A stretch of 5,102 bases of DNA from Actinomycetota bacterium (lineage in GTDB: Bacteria; Actinomycetota; Actinomycetes; S36-B12), in NCBI GenBank assembly GCA_009702725.1, contig WLHM01000122.1:1-5102 (forward strand), read 5' to 3'. A model generated the notes under the pieces. That model was not told where the DNA came from. It did not search any database and saw only the letters and a list, made by a program, of their open reading frames with translations. The position numbers were made by a program, and so were the translations under genes. Of the stretch, positions 1 to 5,102 are shown in pieces (the stretch's first letter is position 1; each line of letters starts with the position of its first letter).

Positions 1-882
1 GCACCATTCGCAGTAGGCGTGGTCAATTGGATTTTGGTGGCCGCAGTGGGGGCACTCTACGGCGGGGCCGCGAGTGTTTTCCTCGGTAAGAATCGAGCGA
101 CGAGTGCGTTGTTGTTTCTCCTCTTCTTCTTGTGGGAGTTCTGCAACAACGTCAACGGTGGGATGCGCAGGAATAACATTGACATTCGTCTCTTCTTGCA
201 TGACAAGAGCGGCCGCAGGTGATAGATCAGTGTCGCCGGTGGCCGCTGCTGGGTCGGTGCTTGTAGTTGTCGCACTCGGGTCGGCGGCTTTTGGAGCTTT
301 AGGGTGCCGCCAAAATGCCCACCAAGGTATGGGCTTGGTATCGACCGGCCCAGATCCGTCGTCAACTGAGTCAGCGTCGCCAGAGCCACCGTCAGCTGAG
401 TCGTCCTGGTGATGACCAAGGTGCAAGCCGTGGCGGCGATGATGGGGTGCGTCCGCTGGCAGGGGTTCAGCTTCGACAGGCTCCTCAGATGTTTGCGTCA
501 CCGCTGGTTCGACAACCACGACAGGTTCGGTTGGCTCAGGTGCGGGCGGCTTTGGCTCGGGCACCGTGGAGGTTACTTCTGTGGGGCTCCAGGATGGCAC
601 GCCCATGAACTCTAGGTAGGCACCACATGTGGGGCAGTAAGGGTTCCAGTTGGTTACTGTTCCGCAACGCTTGCAGGTGATATTCGGGTTACTAGGAGGC
701 GCGTTCGGCGCGGGGTCAGCCTCTGCCACAGGCGCGGGGTCAGCCTCTGCCACAGGCGCGGGGTCAGCCTCTGCCACAGGCGCGGGGTCAGCCGCTGCCA
801 CAGGCGGTATCGCGGGTGTCGTTACTTCAGCATCGGCGGGGGCATTTTTGTCACCCTCATTTGGCAGGGGCGAATCACTCAT
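1..882 (-). CDS. Zinc-ribbon protein with long disordered linker, 3' end cut by window edge
   Basis: The frame is open for 294 codons from ATG 882 to base 1, so the C-terminus is missing. The start overlaps the stop of the upstream baseplate gene (ATGA, 882-879). No Shine-Dalgarno sequence precedes it, so expression probably depends on translational coupling. Residues 1-69 are rich in Ala, Pro, Asp and Glu and hold four 8-residue repeats (27-58). A zinc ribbon follows at 70-86 (CKRCG, then CPTCG after a 9-residue loop). A Pro/Glu/Val-rich linker leads to a His-rich patch (six His in 147-158), an Asp/Ser/Gly stretch (160-178), a Trp-rich basic patch (PWWAFWRHP, 186-194) and an acidic stretch (EEEE near 252-255). 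A second ribbon begins at 277 (CPHCG) and reaches CEWC at 291-294. No membrane segment is seen so far. Zinc-ribbon proteins of this layout occur in actinobacteria, some with a C-terminal membrane or glycan-binding part. That part, if present, lies outside the window. The function is unknown. Confidence 0.85.
   Translation of the reverse strand, partial: MSDSPLPNEGDKNAPADAEVTTPAIPPVAAADPAPVAEADPAPVAEADPAPVAEADPAPNAPPSNPNITCKRCGTVTNWNPYCPTCGAYLEFMGVPSWSPTEVTSTVPEPKPPAPEPTEPVVVVEPAVTQTSEEPVEAEPLPADAPHHRRHGLHLGHHQDDSADGGSGDADSVDDGSGPVDTKPIPWWAFWRHPKAPKAADPSATTTSTDPAAATGDTDLSPAAALVMQEETNVNVIPAHPTVDVVAELPQEEEEKQQRTRRSILTEENTRGPAVECPHCGHQNPIDHAYCEWC
709..804 (-). repeat. Four tandem 24-bp in-frame repeats
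   Basis: Four head-to-tail 24-base units lie at 709-732, 733-756, 757-780 and 781-804. Three are identical and the fourth (781-804) differs by one base. Each unit encodes PVAEADPA on the minus strand (PVAAADPA in the variant unit), covering residues 27-58 of the zinc-ribbon protein. The unit is a multiple of three, so gain or loss of copies would change linker length without breaking the frame. There are no spacers, so this is not a CRISPR array. Confidence 0.97.
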
Positions 883-1481
883 GTTGCAATCACAACAGTC
901 AGCTGCAAATGAGCAGGCGCATAGTCCTTGATCAGTTGGATGATGTTGTCTAGCGAGTTCACACTGTCTTTAGCCGGGGTGATGGTCACAGTAGCGACCA
1001 TGGGTGCCGCATCGGGCCAAGTCTCGGGGTCGGTCGCGGTGGTGCTCACTGTCACCCCACCGCCTTCCTCCAAAACGATGCTGTCTAGATCAAATGGGAA
1101 AAAACGATCATGCAGTGAAGAAACCGTTCCGCGCCATGCTGACATTGCCACGGCGGTGGCGACCGAATGCCTAAGCCCCGGTATCGACAACTCATTCTCA
1201 GTATGAGAATTCACCCAGGTGGACAAGTACCGGAGGAAATCATCGGGGGTAATCTCCGGGTCAAAGTATGAGTCAAGGCAATCAAGAGTGCTGATAATAG
1301 GTGCTAGGACTTCGTCAAATGCCGGCATCATACGTTGAACAAATGTGTCCTGCGCCAACATCGGAGGGACGGCTTCAATTAACGGGAAAGGGGTTTCTAA
1401 ATTTTCTATGTGTCCGCGATGACCAGTCGGAACAATTTCTGTGCCCATGACTTGCATGGTGCCGCCACTGGACTCGCTCAC
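879..1481 (-). CDS. Phage tail protein I-like baseplate protein (TIGR02242 type)
   Basis: This 200-residue protein resembles the P2 gpI / TIGR02242 family. In contractile tails, members of this family form part of the outer baseplate wedge, comparable to gp7-region proteins, and connect the wedge to fibres or sheath. Visible family features are the EAVPPMLAQDTFVQR segment (36-50), a helix with FDEVLAPI (55-62), a DPEITPDDFLRYLSTWV block (74-90), the WRGT motif (116-119), a Gly-rich turn (140-142) and a C-terminal APAH (188-191) before the final strand. The length is normal for the family. The GTG start overlaps the stop of the J-like gene (GTGA, 1481-1478). It is preferred over ATG 1457 because a GAGG lies 7 bases upstream. 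The stop overlaps the start of the zinc-ribbon gene. It is a single domain with no signal peptide or membrane segment, as expected for a particle assembled in the cytoplasm. Confidence 0.9.
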   Translation of the reverse strand: MSESSGGTMQVMGTEIVPTGHRGHIENLETPFPLIEAVPPMLAQDTFVQRMMPAFDEVLAPIISTLDCLDSYFDPEITPDDFLRYLSTWVNSHTENELSIPGLRHSVATAVAMSAWRGTVSSLHDRFFPFDLDSIVLEEGGGVTVSTTATDPETWPDAAPMVATVTITPAKDSVNSLDNIIQLIKDYAPAHLQLTVVIAT

Positions 1482-3412
1482 TCGATAACCTCAATCTGGT
1501 TATCCATGTTGAAAATCAGTTGTAGGGATTCGGGCTGAATGCGATCTCCAGGCTCGCCTCTATCACCGGTTACCGGATCAACCGCAACCAACCTAATTAA
1601 GTCCGTGTAGGCAACCCCCGGCACATTTTGCAGGATCCCGTAGATGTCGCCGACCACGAGTGTCCTGCCGAAGGGCCACCCCGTCCCGGCGTAGCCGCCA
1701 TTTACCGGGTGGAGAAAGTTAGTGATCGCGGCGTTCGCGTCTGCGGTGACGCGGGCAGCCATGCTGTTGTCTTTGGCGGCTAGCCGGACCATTACTGAGA
1801 CACCAATATATTTCGGTGGTTCGATTCTTATGGTAGTTCCGATGAGGCGCCGCAAATCTAGGTAGTCCTTAAGCTCATGCAGTACCTCGATCGGCGGCTG
1901 CAAAGCTTCGAATGCAAAAGTACCGGGAGGCACCTGAGGGACCACAAGGACCAAGATGGTGCCCGGCTTGCCCAACTCAGTGGCGTCGACACATTTGGTC
2001 CGCACTATCCCGGGGCTGGCCGCGCGAACTAATTGTTCAAAATCGAGACCCGTCACCGCTCTATTTCGAGACCTTACGGTAAGTGCGGCCCGGTCTTTAA
2101 GGCTATCTATCGACTCGGGGTCGACGCCGCCAACAGCAGGTTCGATGCTCTCAACCTTGGCAACTGAAGCGATATTGGTTCGCATAACTGAAATGGCACC
2201 GCGTTCGACGTTGCCTTGGATGCCACCGCCAACAAGGTATTTAGGTACGCGTACCGTGCTGCCGCTAATCGGGGTAGCACCGTAGTATCTCGGGCTCCCA
2301 TCAGAATTTCTAATCATCGGGCCGAATCGCAATTGACCCTTAATATCATCGACTGTGAAGCATAAATCCGTTGAGACTGCCTCCGCAAAGCTTTCTACGC
2401 GCGTCCAGGTGGTCCAACCCTCGGGGCCGCTGACTTCGATAGTGAGGGTGTCCTGTCCGGAAACTAGTGGGAACCGATTCAACTGAAGGATTTCGCCGGG
2501 AGTTCCAGTAACGGTTCCAATTATTTCGTTGATAATTGGTGTGCACTGAGAAACGTTAGTTATACCGCCGATCGTTGCAATATCGATGCTTTTTATTTGG
2601 GGGGAGGATGTGTAGCGAGGTTGGTCATCTACTGCATCTACGACTCGGACTCGAATCCACCCTGATGACAAACCAGAAAATGTGGAAAGTGCATGTTGAT
2701 CGATGTAGATCTCAATGGTGCCTCGCTGGTTCAGCCCGCCCGTGGTGTCCTTGATTAGGTGGATTCTTGTCCACTGCTGACCATCCCAACCTTCGGTGAT
2801 TAGTGGTGGGCGAAGCGGATCCACGCCAATACCTTCGATGCGGCAATCAACCGATATACGAACAATACAATTTGGAGCCGCTTGGGTTAGGCCCACATAG
2901 AGCGCATCTCCAACTTGTGGCACGTCAGAGAAGCAGGAAAATTCTGAATGCTCTGCAATGCTTTGACCCTGAGGTACAGCTTCTTGCCCAACAGCTTGGG
3001 TGAGAATATGCTGAAGTGACACGCTAACTAGATCAAGGTCGATCTGCGTTGAAAAACTAATTGGCGGCTCTTGTCCGCGGCGAGCCGTTGAAACCAGTGT
3101 TCCAGCAGGGATCAACACGTTGGTCGCCTTGGGCACGGCGAGCGAGAACCTAACCGGAGCTATCGCTGCTGATGGCGGTCGAAGCTGTTCGCCCAACAGG
3201 TCTAAGAACTTTATATAGTTCAGGTCTGGCACCCTGTTGAGTCGATAGATGAGTTGATCGACCATGAAGGCGAATGTCTCGATCAGTGTCACGCCGGGGT
3301 CGGCCACATTGTTATCTGTCCATTCAGGGCACCTCAGTTGAACAAGACGCTTCGCCTCATCCACTAAGTCCTGAAACGACCTATCGTCGAGATTTGGTGC
3401 TGGAAGGCTCAT
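1478..3412 (-). CDS. Baseplate J-like assembly protein (TIGR02243 type, gp6/gp47-like wedge)
   Basis: This 644-residue protein is a baseplate J family member, equivalent to T4 gp6 and the Afp11/12 class. Such proteins dimerise to form the baseplate ring that holds the wedges around the hub and triggers sheath contraction. The N-terminus has the hallmark block LDDRSFQDLVDEAKR (8-22), then CPEWTDNNVADPGVTLIE (28-45) and LIYRLNRVPDLNYIKFLDLLG (54-74). AGTLVSTA (103-110) opens the beta-rich J core. A beta-rich insertion fills roughly 130-400. The conserved GGVDPESID at 428-436 and RNRAVTGLDF at 449-458 mark the second half of the J core. The C-terminus has a GDIYGILQNVPGVAYTD segment typical of the family. 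Length and order of motifs look complete. The ATG at 3412 overlaps the gp25 stop (ATGA) and has a strong Shine-Dalgarno sequence. The stop overlaps the next gene. Family assignment is firm; the exact equivalence to Afp11 or Afp12 is inferred, since only one J-like gene is visible here. Confidence 0.94.
   Translation of the reverse strand: MSLPAPNLDDRSFQDLVDEAKRLVQLRCPEWTDNNVADPGVTLIETFAFMVDQLIYRLNRVPDLNYIKFLDLLGEQLRPPSAAIAPVRFSLAVPKATNVLIPAGTLVSTARRGQEPPISFSTQIDLDLVSVSLQHILTQAVGQEAVPQGQSIAEHSEFSCFSDVPQVGDALYVGLTQAAPNCIVRISVDCRIEGIGVDPLRPPLITEGWDGQQWTRIHLIKDTTGGLNQRGTIEIYIDQHALSTFSGLSSGWIRVRVVDAVDDQPRYTSSPQIKSIDIATIGGITNVSQCTPIINEIIGTVTGTPGEILQLNRFPLVSGQDTLTIEVSGPEGWTTWTRVESFAEAVSTDLCFTVDDIKGQLRFGPMIRNSDGSPRYYGATPISGSTVRVPKYLVGGGIQGNVERGAISVMRTNIASVAKVESIEPAVGGVDPESIDSLKDRAALTVRSRNRAVTGLDFEQLVRAASPGIVRTKCVDATELGKPGTILVLVVPQVPPGTFAFEALQPPIEVLHELKDYLDLRRLIGTTIRIEPPKYIGVSVMVRLAAKDNSMAARVTADANAAITNFLHPVNGGYAGTGWPFGRTLVVGDIYGILQNVPGVAYTDLIRLVAVDPVTGDRGEPGDRIQPESLQLIFNMDNQIEVIE
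1489..1492 (-). promoter_or_regulatory. Ribosome binding site for tail protein I-like gene
   Basis: On the minus strand a GAGG sits 7 bases before the GTG at 1481, inside the last codons of the J-like gene. It supports the GTG as the true start over the downstream ATG 1457. Confidence 0.65.
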
Positions 3413-3822
3413 TGGTCTTCCTCCCTGGGGATCACATAGAACGGAACGAGAAGGTTACGGGGGTCGTAATTGCCTTTGATTCGGTAGGTCACCTGAATGT
3501 TAATCACAGTTGGGTCGTCTCCGTATGTGGCGCTGACATCCAGTATGTCAGCCCTAGTTTCCCAGCGGCGCAATGATGCAACGACCTGTGCTTGCACCTG
3601 CCCGAGGAGTTCTAATGAAGTGGAATCAAACAGTAGGTCATGGATACCGCAGCCGAAATCAGGGCGCATGGGGCGTTCGCCGTAGGCGGTCCCCATTATT
3701 AGTTTGATTGAGCGGTCTATGTTGTCGGTGCCGCCGACCATACGAATGCCGCCTTGGTCGTCAATGCCCATCGGGAAGTCGAATCCGCTACCGACGAAAT
3801 CCTGCTGTGCCATTTGACTCAC
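3409..3822 (-). CDS. GPW/gp25-like baseplate wedge protein
   Basis: This protein of 137 residues (134 if ATG 3813 is the start) matches the GPW/gp25 lysozyme-like fold family, which includes T4 gp25, Afp9 and TssE. These proteins form the core of the baseplate wedge and connect it to the first sheath ring. Family features are G-FDFPMGIDDQGGIRM (13-28), the central IKLIMGTAYGERPMRPDFGCGI (39-60) and LLFDS (63-67). The GER-M-P-FGCG core is intact. The site of the conserved EPR motif reads E88-T89-R90, so its proline is replaced. Start choice is uncertain: GTG 3822 forms a GTGA overlap with the spike gene stop, as at the other junctions, while ATG 3813 would leave no overlap. Neither has a clear Shine-Dalgarno sequence. 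The gene lies between the spike gene and the J-like gene. A PAAR gene, often found next to gp25 in Afp-like clusters, is absent on both sides. Confidence 0.93.
   Translation of the reverse strand: MSQMAQQDFVGSGFDFPMGIDDQGGIRMVGGTDNIDRSIKLIMGTAYGERPMRPDFGCGIHDLLFDSTSLELLGQVQAQVVASLRRWETRADILDVSATYGDDPTVINIQVTYRIKGNYDPRNLLVPFYVIPREEDQ
3419..3426 (-). promoter_or_regulatory. Strong ribosome binding site for the baseplate J-like gene
   Basis: AGGGAGGA on the minus strand, with GGAGG 7 bases before ATG 3412, lies inside the last codons of the gp25 gene. It is the best Shine-Dalgarno match at any start in the window. It indicates that the J-like protein is initiated efficiently in addition to being coupled to gp25 translation. 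Confidence 0.8.
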
Positions 3823-4910
3823 GCACCCAAACTTACGATGCCACCGGCAATATTGATTTCGCCGGCAACCAGGCTAATCATGTCGGCTTCGATCGAAACT
3901 GAACCTTCAGAAGCCAGATTTATATCGCTGCCAGTTAGAGTGATGGCGCCTTCTGTAGTGATCTCGACGGCACCCTCGGCGGTAATTGAAACGTCAGCAC
4001 CATTTATTTCGACAGCCCCTTCACCACTCAGAGTGACTTCGCTTGCGTTGATGACCACCGCACCTTCAGAATTTACTGTCACTTCGGCGTCACTATTAAT
4101 AATGATTGGCTGACCTTCAATCGTGGTGATGCTGATCCCGGTTTCAGGTGACAATCTAACAATGCAGCTCGCACCGAAAGTTGTTTGAATTGTCAAGCTT
4201 GAGTCATCGGGATTGTCATTGAAAAGCAGTTGGTGACCTTCGCGCGAAGTGAATGCGCGCACCATGGTCGTACCCTCAATTAGTTCGGCGGCGGGTACAG
4301 CTCCCAGTCGATCGGCGCTATACAACCCACCCAGAACGTATGGCGAATCGAGTTGGCCATTTTCGAAAGCTACTAGAACTTCATCGGTTGGTTCCGGCAT
4401 TATTTGCATGCCGAGGCCCTCGCCAGCGCCCTGTTGAACAACGCGCGCCCAAGTGCTGACGAAGGTTTCAGACAGCCATGGAAAGCTAAGTAGCACGCGG
4501 CCAAGGAACTCAGGGTCTTCGACATCGGTGACAATTGCCGGGTAAACCCCGTTGAGTTTGAATGTGGACTCCGCTGCCCCTTGCAAGCCCATTAGGGTTC
4601 GGTCTTCATATCCCGCACACATTATCTGCGTCCGATAGCCGAAGCTTCGTGGCTCAAAAGTATGGGTTGATGAGGTGACCGTGTACTCACCGGTGAGTAC
4701 GCCCGCCTTGCTAATGCTGATTGCCGAGTTGGGCATTAGAAATGGGTTGCCCCGCACAATCGCTTCGATGTTTGAGTATGAGCCCGCCAGTCGAAAACCT
4801 AAGCCGACAGATGCCGCCTCAGTCGCCGCTTCATTCTCGGCAATTCGCTCCAGGCTCACGAGCTGTGCGGTGGGGCCACCTAGCTCGGTCGCCAATTCCA
4901 CCGGGAGCAT
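3819..4910 (-). CDS. VgrG-like hub/spike protein, C-terminal part downstream of an in-frame stop
   Basis: This reading frame of 363 residues from ATG 4910 carries most of a VgrG / gpV-gpD fusion (Afp8 type), which forms the trimeric hub and puncturing spike at the tip of the inner tube. Residues 1-110 are the distal part of the gpD-like hub, with RGNPFLMP at 53-60 and GEYTVTSSTHTF at 74-85. Residues 119-198 are the gp5-type OB fold (PAIVTDVEDPEFLGRVLLSFPW, then SPYVLGGLYS). After about residue 260 comes a repetitive beta-helix ending in GGIVSLGA. The frame remains open upstream of the ATG to a TAA at 4973-4971, and the missing hub sequence is found in the same frame beyond it. ATG 4910 has no Shine-Dalgarno sequence and is the only usual start codon in this open stretch. 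It would start inside the hub domain, so it may not be a natural start. The TGA stop overlaps the gp25 start. The product is probably non-functional alone unless the stop is read through or is a sequence error. Confidence 0.8.
   Translation of the reverse strand: MLPVELATELGGPTAQLVSLERIAENEAATEAASVGLGFRLAGSYSNIEAIVRGNPFLMPNSAISISKAGVLTGEYTVTSSTHTFEPRSFGYRTQIMCAGYEDRTLMGLQGAAESTFKLNGVYPAIVTDVEDPEFLGRVLLSFPWLSETFVSTWARVVQQGAGEGLGMQIMPEPTDEVLVAFENGQLDSPYVLGGLYSADRLGAVPAAELIEGTTMVRAFTSREGHQLLFNDNPDDSSLTIQTTFGASCIVRLSPETGISITTIEGQPIIINSDAEVTVNSEGAVVINASEVTLSGEGAVEINGADVSITAEGAVEITTEGAITLTGSDINLASEGSVSIEADMISLVAGEINIAGGIVSLGA
3822..4115 (-). repeat. Beta-helix rung repeats forming the spike needle
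   Basis: Residues 266-363 of the spike reading frame consist of alternating 7- and 8-residue strands, such as AVEINGA, DVSITAEG and DINLASEG. The EGA(V/I) or EGSV turn recurs at residues 282, 297, 312, 320 and 335, with spacings of 15, 15, 8 and 15. This matches the intertwined beta-helix needle of T4 gp5 and VgrG proteins. The repetition is at protein level; the DNA units have diverged. Confidence 0.8.
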
Positions 4911-4970
4911 GACGTTTGCCGAGGCATCACTAATTGTCGGCCCTTCGCCAATGGCCGGTATCGCAAGTGA

Positions 4971-5102
4971 TTAATCCCAACCTCTGGTGGAGGCACTTGC
5001 CGTTAGGCCAGATCCTGAGACGGTGGCTCTGAGGGAGATGAGCCCGTCGTCGCCGATCACGATGGCCCTTGGCGACAATTCGACACCTACGGGGGGAGGG
5101 GC
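4971..5102 (-). pseudogene. VgrG-like hub fragment upstream of in-frame TAA, cut by window edge
   Basis: From the right edge the frame is open for 43 codons and ends in RGWD followed by TAA (4973-4971). The visible residues (for example VIGDDGLISLRATVSGSG, then STRGWD) resemble the end of the first hub barrel of Afp8/VgrG proteins. In these, RGWD is normally followed by a short linker and an AIxGxA strand. After the TAA the same frame continues as SLAIPAIGEGPTISD, which fits that continuation with the stop occupying a single residue position. This is therefore the front part of the gene at 3819-4910, split by a nonsense codon, rather than a separate gene. The true start lies outside the window. 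A sequencing or assembly error, or read-through, cannot be excluded from the sequence. Confidence 0.72.

Noticed and set aside
57..419. Minus-strand open frame of 120 codons inside the zinc-ribbon gene
   Set aside because: It lies in another frame of the same strand. The product is compositionally odd and without motifs, while the overlapping frame that continues to the window edge encodes two clear zinc ribbons.
709..804. Possible CRISPR array
   Set aside because: The repeats are directly adjacent with no spacers, are a multiple of three, and lie in frame within a gene.
650..931. Plus-strand open frame with Gly/Ala/Ser/Thr repeats
   Set aside because: Its repetitive product is the antisense image of the 24-bp repeats in the zinc-ribbon gene, with no start signal or family match.
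3754..4113. Plus-strand open frame of 119 codons opposite the spike needle
   Set aside because: It is the antisense image of the beta-helix repeats, and the minus-strand frame is a clear VgrG needle.
4911..5102. Frameshift rather than nonsense codon in the spike gene
   Set aside because: Sequence on both sides of the TAA is in the same frame and fits the family without any shift.
3819..5102. Natural split into separate hub and spike proteins as in T4 gp27 and gp5
   Set aside because: The break falls inside the hub domain, not between hub and OB fold, and the second part has no ribosome binding site. It is kept only as a minor alternative in the findings.
1..5102. Terminators, promoters or RNA genes between the genes
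   Set aside because: All genes overlap and no intergenic space exists. No convincing GC-rich hairpin followed by a T-run was seen on the minus strand.

Overview
The window holds one stretch of a contractile injection system (phage-tail-like) operon, all on the minus strand, with both end genes cut by the window edges. In transcription order (right to left) the genes are: a VgrG-like hub/spike protein interrupted by an in-frame stop (5102 to 3819), a GPW/gp25 baseplate wedge protein (3822-3409), a large J-type baseplate assembly protein (3412-1478), a P2 tail-protein-I-like baseplate protein (1481-879), and a zinc-ribbon protein with a long low-complexity linker that runs off the left edge (882-1). 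There are no intergenic gaps. Every junction is a 4-base stop/start overlap (GTGA, ATGA, GTGA, ATGA), so the genes are almost certainly one translationally coupled transcript. No promoter, terminator, RNA gene, mobile element or CRISPR array is visible.

The J-like and tail-I-like proteins read like the TIGR02243/TIGR02242 type of baseplate proteins, which are common in extracellular contractile injection systems (eCIS/Afp-like) and the related cytoplasmic systems of Actinobacteria. This points to an eCIS-type cluster rather than an ordinary prophage, but no sheath, tube, tape-measure, ATPase or capsid gene lies in the window to settle it. Composition is moderate GC, with only TGA stops at the intact genes. 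The actinobacterial affinity is an inference from family resemblance and from the zinc-ribbon partner; other phyla carrying eCIS are possible.

Working together, the VgrG-like protein would form the central hub and membrane-piercing spike. The gp25 protein, the J protein and the tail-I protein would build the wedges that surround the hub and couple it to sheath contraction. The zinc-ribbon protein is not a recognised structural component. Its coupling to the baseplate genes suggests an accessory, anchoring or regulatory role, but the sequence does not show which.

The points most worth a second look are: the TAA that splits the VgrG hub domain while both sides stay in one frame; the double zinc-ribbon protein with its tandem DNA repeat, His-rich patch and Trp patch; the loss of the proline in the EPR motif of gp25; and the absence of a PAAR tip gene at its usual place.
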